Source of the DNA: Candidatus Methanoperedens sp.
GTDB lineage: Archaea > Halobacteriota > Methanosarcinia > Methanosarcinales > Methanoperedenaceae
Reading direction: 5' to 3'
Assembly: GCA_027460605.1 (NCBI GenBank)
Contig: JAPZAN010000134.1
Location: 1-12,591, forward strand
DNA: 12,591 bases
Shown: positions 1 to 5,966 of the stretch, piece by piece
How the letters are laid out: each line of letters opens with the position of its first letter
Numbering within the stretch: the first letter of the stretch is position 1
Notes under the pieces: generated by a model
What the model was told of the DNA's origin: nothing
The model's input: only the letters and a program-made list of their open reading frames with translations
The model's database searches: none
Made by a program: the position numbers and the translations under genes

Positions 1-91
1 GGCATTGCGAACAAACCAGGCTTCCGCACAGCATGCATGTGGATAGCTTTCCCGGGCGCCCGCAGATGCTGCAAACTCCCATTACTTCCAT
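1..91 (-). CDS. Cysteine-rich small zinc-finger protein, 5' part only
   Basis: The gene runs off the left edge, so only the first 30 codons are visible. The translation begins MEVMGVCSICGRPGKLSTC and continues with two further cysteine pairs, giving three CxxC knuckles (C7/C10, C19/C22, C27/C30). This treble-clef or HIT-finger-like spacing is typical of short archaeal zinc-binding proteins. The start ATG at 91 is preceded by a clear Shine-Dalgarno run, GAGGAGA, about five bases upstream, which is the main reason to believe the gene. A TATA-like promoter lies further upstream on the same strand near 290, downstream of hisI. The function is unknown. The cysteine spacing suggests one or two structural zinc sites, with a nucleic-acid or protein-binding role as an inference only. 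Confidence 0.6.
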   Translation of the reverse strand, partial: MEVMGVCSICGRPGKLSTCMLCGSLVCSQC

Positions 92-112
92 ATTCTCCTC
101 AACTGACCGGTA

Positions 113-238
113 TTATGATGCTTGATACGGGACGAAGTACTCTTCAATCATCCACGATTCAAGTTGTTCAGCCTCTTTTTTTCCCCCATTTATCAAGGCT
201 GGCCGTTTTTGATGGATTTCAGTTATTTTTTTGTTCAT
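113..238 (-). CDS. Possible 41-residue small ORF between promoter and zinc-finger gene
   Basis: An ATG at 238 opens a 41-codon frame (begins MNKKITEIHQKRPALINGG) that ends 21 bases before the start of the zinc-finger gene and about 30-50 bases downstream of a TATA-like box, so its position fits the first gene of a two-gene transcript. It is lysine- and glutamate-rich and hydrophilic, with no recognisable domain. A TAA stop lies directly upstream of the ATG, and no convincing ribosome binding site is seen. It could equally be untranslated leader. The call is weak. Confidence 0.25.
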   Translation of the reverse strand: MNKKITEIHQKRPALINGGKKEAEQLESWMIEEYFVPYQAS

Positions 239-286
239 TTAAATCGATGGCATCCCTTGGGATGACAGTCTCCAATAAGAAAAAGT

Positions 287-294
287 CTTTATAA
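287..294 (-). promoter_or_regulatory. TATA-like box for the left-edge minus-strand genes
   Basis: On the minus strand the bases read TTATAAAG inside an AT-rich context just downstream of the hisI stop. An archaeal start site would be expected about 25 bases on, near 265, ahead of both the small ORF at 238 and the zinc-finger gene at 91. The call rests on sequence similarity to the archaeal TATA element only. Confidence 0.4.
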
Positions 295-326
295 GGATTT
301 AAATGTATCGATTTAGGATTTAGGCA

Positions 327-692
327 TTATTTTTTATAGACCTCGTCAGGTTCAAATAACTTCTTGCCAATTACCTCTCCTTCAACCGTTCGATAGAAAC
401 ATGACCTGTAACCGGTATGGCAGGCGCCGCCTATTTGTTCGACTTTGAGCAGCACGGCATCGGCGTCGCAGTCTATAAGTATATCATGGATTATCTGTTC
501 ATGGCCAGAACTCTCGCCTTTTTTCCAGAGCTTGCGCCTTGACCTGCTCCAGTAGTATCCTCTTTTTGTCTCGATTGTCTTTTTGAGGGCTTCCCTGTCC
601 ATGAATGCAACCATGAGCACTTCACCTGTTTTGTAATCCTGGGCTATTGCGGTAATCAGGCCGTCTTCGAATTTTAGGTCGTTTATGTTCAT
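327..692 (-). CDS. hisI: Phosphoribosyl-AMP cyclohydrolase
   Basis: This is the histidine-pathway enzyme that opens the purine ring of phosphoribosyl-AMP to give ProFAR, acting in the cytoplasm. The 121 residues match the normal length of the single-domain archaeal HisI, with no fused HisE pyrophosphatase domain. Family motifs are in order: GLITAIAQD (11-19), VLMVAFM (25-31), YYWSRSRRKLWKKGESSGH (46-64), DCDADAVLLKVEQ (74-86) and GGACHTGYRSCFYR (88-101). The expected metal ligands are present: D74, D76 and D78 for magnesium, and C75, C91 and C98 for zinc. It stands alone among non-histidine genes, as is common for archaeal his genes. The ATG at 692 has no Shine-Dalgarno, but a TATA-like box sits about 30 bases upstream, so a near-leaderless message is likely. 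I am highly confident of the function. Confidence 0.97.
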   Translation of the reverse strand: MNINDLKFEDGLITAIAQDYKTGEVLMVAFMDREALKKTIETKRGYYWSRSRRKLWKKGESSGHEQIIHDILIDCDADAVLLKVEQIGGACHTGYRSCFYRTVEGEVIGKKLFEPDEVYKK

Positions 693-720
693 GTGCTATC
701 TGGATATTCTGCAAAGGTTA

Positions 721-732
721 AGAATTTATCCG
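721..732 (-). promoter_or_regulatory. Putative TATA box of hisI
   Basis: The minus strand reads CGGATAAATTCT here, followed by the hisI ATG at 692. The spacing predicts initiation near 700-705 and a leader of only about ten bases, which agrees with the absence of a ribosome binding site. Other AT-rich stretches nearby (for example near 750) are alternatives. Confidence 0.35.
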
Positions 733-791
733 AAAATTGAATTATTAAAATTTTAGCTAATTGCTTAAGGATTTTATTTTTTTTACAAAAT

Positions 792-825
792 TTTATATAT
801 CAACAATTTCACAAGTTTTATATAG
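792..825 (+). promoter_or_regulatory. Tandem TATA boxes upstream of the large secreted protein gene
   Basis: Two similar elements occur 25 bases apart: ACAAAATTTTATATAT (785-800) and ACAAGTTTTATATAG (811-825). Each contains TTTATATA preceded by an ACAA sequence. Starts would fall near 820 and 845, giving leaders of 75-100 bases ahead of the ATG at 919. The duplication suggests two alternative promoters, or one promoter plus a copied recognition element. Confidence 0.45.
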
Positions 826-909
826 TATTGTGTCACGCAAACGCAAATTCAAAAACGGTGGTAGATCTCAAAAAACAATTAGCTTGGGCTATCATGTTTT
901 AATAAAAAA

Positions 910-914
910 GGTGA
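910..914 (+). promoter_or_regulatory. Ribosome binding site that fixes the start at 919
   Basis: GGTGA lies four bases before the ATG at 919 in an otherwise A-rich leader. It agrees with the start that gives a complete signal peptide. Confidence 0.6.
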
Positions 915-918
915 AAAA

Positions 919-3900
919 ATGATAAAAAATGAATCTTGCGGTGGGCATGCCCTCAGAATTGCGATTGAAATAACGGTACTGGCTATTTTACTATTGGCGG
1001 GTGAGGCAAGCGCTTTATCGAATTCAAATGGTGGGAACTGGTTATATTTTAAGGATGTGACAATTACTAACTCAGGCAGCCCTTTGAGCGATTATCAAGT
1101 GCAAGTAAGCCTGGCAGGTGATAACTTCCCTTTATATGCGAACAGCAGCGGTGAAGACATCAGGTTTACAGATGCAAGTGGGAATGAATTGAATTACTGG
1201 ATTGAGAGTTGGGATAATTCCAGTAAAACAGCGAGTATATGGGTAAAAGTGCCGAGCATAGGCTCAGCCACTATTATTAAAATGTACTATGGAAATCCAA
1301 TGGCGATTAGTTCGAGTGATGGGGACAAGACTTTTGAATTTTTTGATGATTTTGAAGATGGCAATTCGGCAGGTTGGAACCCAACATCAAACGGAATTTG
1401 GCAAGTATTTTCAGAAAATACAAACAAAATTTATCAACAATCTTATGATTCATTAATATCAGAAAGATTTATTTCATTTGAAAATCAAAAAAAAATTTCT
1501 GATTTTATTTATGACGCACGAGTTAAGTCCGATTCATCTATTAATGGTGGTGGATTTAATGTTGGTATAGTATATAGATTTGTGGATATTAATAATTACT
1601 ACCTCATGGTATTTCACCCAGATTATCCTAGCGGCGCTTTCAGGCCATCAAAAATCGTAGATGGAATTGAAACATATATGCTTTTTAATTTACCAATGTC
1701 ATTTACACCTCATAAAAATGTCTGGTATGACTTTAAAATAGTTGCATCAGATATGAACTTTTCTGCTTATATTAATGACAACCTAATCGCAGAGTGGGCT
1801 GACTCTTCATTTTCAGATGGTTTTGTTGGTTTGCAAACAGCCGAAGGAAGAGGTCAGTTTGACGATATCCGCGTCCGCAAATATGCCTCCCCCGAACCCT
1901 CGGTCAGTGTGGGCGGCGAGACACCAAATGCTGCGGAGAATTTCTCTTTCGGGCATTTAACAGATGTTCATATAGGCTACTACCCGGGAAAAAAATACTG
2001 TATTGACAAACTTTTCATTTCCGCGGAATGTTCTCCTGCATACATGACAATCTCCACTGTGATGTTCACTGATACATTACAGTCTGTAAAAAAAGATAAA
2101 TTAAGTTTTATACTTATCACGGGTGACCTAGTTCAATATGATTATAAGGACTTCTTCATTGCATTTAGAAACATATTGAAGGGTATTAGTATTCCTGTGA
2201 ATACTACGCCAGGAAATCATGATAGGCGTGATATAATTATTGGGGATAATCTTTCAAATTATAATGACTATATAAAACCTATAAGTAATCCCTCCACACC
2301 AGATAACAATTATTCCTTCGACTACAAAGGTTATCGTTTTATTGGTTTGGATTCCGGTCCCGATGACAGTAGATCTCCTGATAATACTCCTGAATCCACT
2401 GGATTGTCAAATGATCAAATGGCACGTTTGAGAGGGGAATTCAACAACAGTGCTCCGAAAATAGTATTTATGCACCATCCAGTCATTAGTGAAATACCTT
2501 TCTTTAAGAGTAGTGGAGATGGTGCTCCAGGTGGAAATGATGGAACAATTTCCTTGAACCGTTGGAATTTTATAAATTATACAAGAGATAGCAATGTCCA
2601 ATTGGTTCTAACGGGTCATAGCCATGATGATCTAATATTTGACATATCTGGAAATTTCGCTGCCAATAGTAGCTCCAATAGACCATTGTTTATTCAAACA
2701 AGAAGTGCAACCAAAGATGAAAACAACGGAAGTGGATATCGGATAGTGGAAGTTAAAGATGGGAAAGCTAATCCTTATGATTCCGAAACCCCGCCAAGAT
2801 ATATAAGAAACTCTGGTGAATTTAATTCATTTTCGCCTGATAATAGAACAGAGATTACTTCAAGAATGGGGCTTCATGCATATAATTTTTCAGATGGACA
2901 TACCGGAATGATAATCGGTTGTGGTGATTTTGAACTTGGCATCCCTGAATCATATTACACAGGAGATTATGGAGGATCCTCCACACCCCAAGTTATAGTG
3001 GATTATTCTCCTATTAAAGAATACAAAATTTATTCTTGCCAGAGATTCGTTTATTCGAACAATGTGCAATCATTTGCGAGCATGCAAAATGTTCCATCTT
3101 TAGAGAATATTTTCTTTAATTTAACAATCGAAAAACAGAAAAAAACATTCACCACCGAGATGGGGTTCCATGACATCAATGTCACAGAAAGCTCAATAGC
3201 CACAGTTAATGTAAGCGATGAGGTAAAAAACTATAAAATGGATTTAGACTTGGATGGTGATGGAACTACAGACCGGATAATATATCCGGACTTCATCAAT
3301 ACAATCCTTGCACAGCCCCAAAATAATATCGATGTCATTGCATACAATGGTGCAGGCACGATAAATCTCGCTTCAAATTCAGGATACTTCATAAAAGCAA
3401 CAAGCTTAAATGCTTCATTGATAAACAGGGAGCCAATTTATGACTTCCCTTATGGGCTCCTTGCATTCAATATCTCGGGTCTGGGCAGCGGGCAAACGAT
3501 AAATGTTACAATCACACTGCCACAAAACCTTTCCCAAACTGCGCGATACTGGAATTATGGCGTCACTTCGGAAATACAAACCCCCCACTGGTATCGGATT
3601 CCGATTGCGAGCAACAATGGGGATAATGTTATAACGATACAGGTGCAGGATGGCGGCATTGGCGATGATGATTTGAAAGCCAATGGAATTATCACAAGTG
3701 CAGGTGGTCCTGGAATACCTCTCGTGGGCAAGGTAACGGGCGGTGGCTGGATTAGAAATCAATCCGTACAGCTGTCGAAGAATAATAACAAAGATAACAA
3801 AGCCACATTCGCTTTTGAAGCTCGCTTTGTCAATGGTACACCACAAGGTAATCTTGAGTATACAGACCATGCAGGAGGTATGAAGCTCCATGGTGATGTA

Positions 3901-4173
3901 ACAACATTAAGAGTGAACAAGGAAACAGCAACATTCGGTGGAATAGCCAGGATAAATGGGACCGGCGGGTATGCATACACAGTAACAGCAGTTGATAAGG
4001 GAGAATCGGGCAGGGATGATACATTCACCATCAATATACCATCCATTGCTTACCTGGCAAATGGCACACTTGGTGGAGGAAACATCGAAATACATGATGA
4101 AGAATCACAGGATACACCGAATTTTGACCGGGATAATAGTGAAGGAAACATTAAGATACACGATAAAGATTGA
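919..4173 (+). CDS. Large secreted metallophosphoesterase with DUF2341 and choice-of-anchor modules
   Basis: A 1084-residue modular extracellular protein. Residues 1-32 form a signal peptide (hydrophobic core 13-27, likely cleavage after EASA). Residues about 40-130 match a DUF2341 beta-domain (WLYFKDVTITN, KMYYGN). Residues about 140-335 look like a concanavalin/LamG-like domain ending FDDIRVRKYASPEPSVSVGG. Residues 343-615 are a calcineurin-like phosphoesterase with all metal motifs: D349/H351 (TDVH), GD at 402-403, GNHD at 432-435, H519/H520 and GHSH at 566-569. The segment 620-770 is unassigned. A calcium-type loop DLDGDGTTD lies at 777-785, a choice-of-anchor-U-like domain (YPFG-like start, DGGIGDDD, GGPG) at about 838-935, and a GGGWI-initiated beta domain at about 940-1056. 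More than twenty N-X-S/T sequons fit a glycosylated surface protein. There is no C-terminal membrane anchor. The substrate is unknown (cyclic nucleotide, phospholipid or phosphomonoester are all possible). Confidence 0.8.
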   Translation: MIKNESCGGHALRIAIEITVLAILLLAGEASALSNSNGGNWLYFKDVTITNSGSPLSDYQVQVSLAGDNFPLYANSSGEDIRFTDASGNELNYWIESWDNSSKTASIWVKVPSIGSATIIKMYYGNPMAISSSDGDKTFEFFDDFEDGNSAGWNPTSNGIWQVFSENTNKIYQQSYDSLISERFISFENQKKISDFIYDARVKSDSSINGGGFNVGIVYRFVDINNYYLMVFHPDYPSGAFRPSKIVDGIETYMLFNLPMSFTPHKNVWYDFKIVASDMNFSAYINDNLIAEWADSSFSDGFVGLQTAEGRGQFDDIRVRKYASPEPSVSVGGETPNAAENFSFGHLTDVHIGYYPGKKYCIDKLFISAECSPAYMTISTVMFTDTLQSVKKDKLSFILITGDLVQYDYKDFFIAFRNILKGISIPVNTTPGNHDRRDIIIGDNLSNYNDYIKPISNPSTPDNNYSFDYKGYRFIGLDSGPDDSRSPDNTPESTGLSNDQMARLRGEFNNSAPKIVFMHHPVISEIPFFKSSGDGAPGGNDGTISLNRWNFINYTRDSNVQLVLTGHSHDDLIFDISGNFAANSSSNRPLFIQTRSATKDENNGSGYRIVEVKDGKANPYDSETPPRYIRNSGEFNSFSPDNRTEITSRMGLHAYNFSDGHTGMIIGCGDFELGIPESYYTGDYGGSSTPQVIVDYSPIKEYKIYSCQRFVYSNNVQSFASMQNVPSLENIFFNLTIEKQKKTFTTEMGFHDINVTESSIATVNVSDEVKNYKMDLDLDGDGTTDRIIYPDFINTILAQPQNNIDVIAYNGAGTINLASNSGYFIKATSLNASLINREPIYDFPYGLLAFNISGLGSGQTINVTITLPQNLSQTARYWNYGVTSEIQTPHWYRIPIASNNGDNVITIQVQDGGIGDDDLKANGIITSAGGPGIPLVGKVTGGGWIRNQSVQLSKNNNKDNKATFAFEARFVNGTPQGNLEYTDHAGGMKLHGDVTTLRVNKETATFGGIARINGTGGYAYTVTAVDKGESGRDDTFTINIPSIAYLANGTLGGGNIEIHDEESQDTPNFDRDNSEGNIKIHDKD

Positions 4174-4195
4174 GAGGGTAGATTTTACCCTCTCA
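4171..4195. terminator. Hairpin shared by two convergent genes
   Basis: TGAGAGGGTA (4171-4180) pairs perfectly over ten bases with TACCCTCTCA (4186-4195) around a five-base loop. The left arm begins with the TGA stop of the plus-strand gene, and the TAA stop of the minus-strand aconitase X gene lies at 4185-4187, across the loop and right arm. No strong T-tract follows on either strand, so transcript-end protection or bidirectional pausing is as likely as classical termination. Confidence 0.5.
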
Positions 4196-5342
4196 TCGCC
4201 GCCTCAATACAATCCTCGGTCCTTCCGAGGATACTCTTTATCCCGCAAAGGTTTGGGACATACTTATGCGCCTTCCCCGAATTCACCATCATGCAAGTGA
4301 ATCTTTCACTAGCAGGAGAGACCACCATGCAGGTATCGCAAAAAACCTTCGCGCCGCTTTTTTCAATTCGTTTTATCAGCTCGGGATTGTTTTTCTTAAT
4401 GGCGCGCGAGGTGCAAATCCAAACCTCTTTTTTTACTTTTTTGCCATTTAAAAGTTGGGCAAGCCTTTCAAGTTCGCTGACGCTGCTGTGAGGGCAACCG
4501 AATGCTATCAAATCCGGCTCGCCCTTTGAATAAACCTCTTTTATCTGGCTTTCTTCGATTGTAATCTTTTCTTTCGGCGCCTCATATTTTCCTGCTTCCG
4601 GTGTTGTGCCGGAAACGTGATATAATGCCACGGCGCCGGAAGCTGCCATTGCGGCGCCGAGTGATTTGAGTTCGTCCTTCGATGGCTTTGATTTAAGTTT
4701 AAAAAGAGGCACTTTATCGCCCACCATCTCGCCGACGATATATCCAAGCGCCCCGTAATCGGAATCATGAAGCTTTGCCTCGACTATTATCGATATAACA
4801 GGTTTTCGATTCTCATCGAGATGAAAACCGTAATTCGGCGTTTTTCCAATAAGCGCAGCAGCCAGTGCGCTCGGTCCTCCTTCCCTGTTTGTCCGCGCCC
4901 CGATGACCGAGTTGGCGTACGAAATTGCTGAAGATTCACTCCACGCCACATGGTCTCCAAAGTCAGCCAGGTTGTCAAAGATATTATACGGAGTGCAGGA
5001 ACATTCGATTCTTACACCAAGCGCGGAATATGCCTGGATTATTTTCTCCTGCTTTTGCGCGAAATCCTCTGAAATACCCATTTCTTTCCAGCATTCTAAG
5101 TCCATGCCGGCGGGATTAAGAATCGAAGGGACAGCCACTTTTCCCTTCAAGTCGGATATCCATTCAAGACCGGCATCGCCTATGGTCTTGTACGAGACGC
5201 CTGCTATCTGGGCGCTTTTTATTGGAATCAGCCTGTCAGCTTCATAAATGTCTCCCAAGGCAACAAGTATCTCAATCGCTTTCTGGTAAGTCGGGCCGCG
5301 CTCCCCATTGAAGAGCTTTTCTTCTTCAGGTGTGAGATACAT
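4185..5342 (-). CDS. Aconitase X large subunit (phosphomevalonate dehydratase, catalytic subunit)
   Basis: This is the catalytic large subunit of the archaeal enzyme that dehydrates (R)-5-phosphomevalonate to trans-anhydromevalonate 5-phosphate in the modified mevalonate pathway. The 385 residues match the usual length. Recognisable family signatures are ECSCTPYN (113-120), the serine/glycine stretch WSESSAISYANSVIGARTN (134-152), GCPHSS (282-287) and DTCMVVSP (336-343). The cysteines in the last two and in the first (C116, C283 and C338) are the likely iron-sulfur ligands. The assignment is supported by the nearby ubiD and ubiX genes on the same strand. The obligatory small subunit (DUF126 family) is not in the window. 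The ATG at 5342 follows directly after a TAG stop of the upstream degraded frame, with a GGGGG run as a weak ribosome site. A TATA-like TTTATATT (minus strand, about 5456-5463) inside the repeat-rich leader could give it its own promoter. Confidence 0.87.
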   Translation of the reverse strand: MYLTPEEEKLFNGERGPTYQKAIEILVALGDIYEADRLIPIKSAQIAGVSYKTIGDAGLEWISDLKGKVAVPSILNPAGMDLECWKEMGISEDFAQKQEKIIQAYSALGVRIECSCTPYNIFDNLADFGDHVAWSESSAISYANSVIGARTNREGGPSALAAALIGKTPNYGFHLDENRKPVISIIVEAKLHDSDYGALGYIVGEMVGDKVPLFKLKSKPSKDELKSLGAAMAASGAVALYHVSGTTPEAGKYEAPKEKITIEESQIKEVYSKGEPDLIAFGCPHSSVSELERLAQLLNGKKVKKEVWICTSRAIKKNNPELIKRIEKSGAKVFCDTCMVVSPASERFTCMMVNSGKAHKYVPNLCGIKSILGRTEDCIEAAMRG

Positions 5343-5418
5343 CTATGCCCCCAACACATATTTCAGGTATTGTGGGCAGATATGCGCTTTCACAATTTTT
5401 TCAGCGTATAGGAATTCA

Positions 5419-5449
5419 TTAACCACAGATGAACACAACGAGCACAAAG
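5419..5449 (+). repeat. Degenerate copy of the CGCAGATGAA decamer repeat
   Basis: The stretch begins TTAACCACAGATGAACACA and continues with weaker units. It is preceded by GGAATTCA, paralleling CGAATTCA before the copy at 5568, so the two copies share their 5' flank. The orientation is the same as the 5568-5598 copy and opposite to the 7198-7228 copy. Confidence 0.6.
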
Positions 5450-5468
5450 CGGGATGAAATATAAACAA

Positions 5469-5500
5469 CGAACTCAATACGAACTCGTACGAACTCAGAT
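5469..5500 (+). repeat. Three tandem ACGAACTC units
   Basis: CGAACTC occurs at 5469-5475, 5480-5486 and 5490-5496, with 10-11 base spacing, in the non-coding stretch between two copies of the decamer repeat. The period of about one helical turn could place protein sites on one DNA face, or could simply be slippage debris. Confidence 0.5.
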
Positions 5501-5518
5501 ACAAATATTTTCGACTGT

Positions 5519-5530
5519 TCGGCGCGCCGA
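5519..5530. repeat. Perfect 12-base GC palindrome
   Basis: TCGGCGCGCCGA is a perfect self-complementary 12-mer in AT-rich non-coding DNA between the tandem units and the 5568 repeat copy. It may be an operator-like or restriction-type site. Nothing in the sequence identifies its user. Confidence 0.4.
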
Positions 5531-5567
5531 TAGAAATCCGATGCAGGCTATACGTATCGAATTCACG

Positions 5568-5598
5568 AACCGCAGATGAACGCAGATAAACACAGATG
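5568..5598 (+). repeat. Decamer-periodic repeat element, right-hand orientation
   Basis: Three units of about ten bases in a row (CGCAGATGAA, CGCAGATAAA, CACAGATGGG) preceded by AAC. The inverted copy at 7198-7228 matches it at 28 of 31 bases. It interrupts the hepT-like frame at codon 27. From memory, similar CAGATGAACrCAGAT arrays are scattered in many archaeal and bacterial genomes. Confidence 0.75.
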
Positions 5599-5661
5599 GG
5601 TTTGGTTTTCATAAGTTTCTTGATTTTATGGATTACCTCAAGGCTATCTTTTAGATATGCT

Positions 5662-5964
5662 TCATGCGGTCGCTGCATATTTTACACTTCCGAGAATATA
5701 TGGCTTTAAATCCGGCTTGATTGCTTCGTGAGTTACAAGGTCAACCTTACATTTGAAAAGGTCTTCCAAGAAGAATTTTAAGTCCATGTAATTGTCAAAT
5801 GTTGTTTTGCCTTTTTCAAATTCTACAAGGATGTCGATATCGCTTGTGGGTTTTTGCTCTTTTCTGAGATATGAGCCGAATAAGCCGATTCGCTTTACGC
5901 CGTATTTTTTAATTGTAGCTTTATTTTCTTCGAGTTTGGTTAATATAGTTTCATAGGTCAGCAT
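5662..5964 (-). CDS. mntA: MNT-type nucleotidyltransferase (MntA-like antitoxin)
   Basis: A 100-residue minimal nucleotidyltransferase. The signature GS-x10-D-x-D is seen as GSYLRKEQKPTSDID, with a third acidic residue in the KVDLVT strand further on. In characterised mntA-hepT modules this protein AMPylates and silences the HEPN RNase toxin. I chose the ATG at 5964 because AAGGA lies about nine bases upstream. A TTG two codons earlier would overlap the upstream stop. The gene follows the nuclease-like gene by two bases, so the two are co-transcribed. The expected partner begins in the last codons but is truncated after 26 residues, leaving this antitoxin without a recognisable toxin. It may be a relic, or it may act on another HEPN protein. 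Confidence 0.85.
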   Translation of the reverse strand: MLTYETILTKLEENKATIKKYGVKRIGLFGSYLRKEQKPTSDIDILVEFEKGKTTFDNYMDLKFFLEDLFKCKVDLVTHEAIKPDLKPYILGSVKYAATA

Positions 5965-5966
5965 TT

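Larger units (their letters stand above)
5343..5678 (-). pseudogene. hepT: Truncated HepT-like (HEPN) toxin remnant read through into repeat DNA
   Basis: The frame starts at the ATG at 5678, overlapping the end of the MNT gene by 17 bases as is typical of mntA-hepT pairs. Its first 26 codons (MQRPHEAYLKDSLEVIHKI, then KLMKTK) fit the first helix of HepT-type HEPN toxins, which usually run to about 100-140 residues with an R-x4-6-H RNase motif. At codon 27 the frame enters the decamer repeat at 5568-5598. The remaining 85 codons are repeat and intergenic sequence with no HEPN features and no R-x4-6-H motif. The frame happens to stay open until a TAG that abuts the aconitase X start. I infer loss of the toxin by replacement of its 3' part. 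The origin of the last 20-odd codons (ending QYLKYVLGA) is unclear. Confidence 0.6.

Noticed and set aside
251..264. Palindrome CATCCCTTGGGATG downstream of hisI
   Set aside because: The six-base arms with a two-base centre are too small and lack a T-tract, so they are not convincing as a terminator or operator.
37..294. Plus-strand 85-codon ORF at the left edge
   Set aside because: It has no ribosome site and an atypical composition, and it lies opposite a minus-strand frame that has a strong Shine-Dalgarno and three CxxC knuckles.
3415..3891. 158-codon minus-strand ORF inside the large secreted protein gene
   Set aside because: It is the antisense of coherent conserved domains on the plus strand, and its translation shows no domain or start signal.
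5419..5598. CRISPR-like array
   Set aside because: The repeat units are about ten bases, contiguous or irregularly spaced, with no constant repeat and unique spacer pattern and no cas genes nearby.
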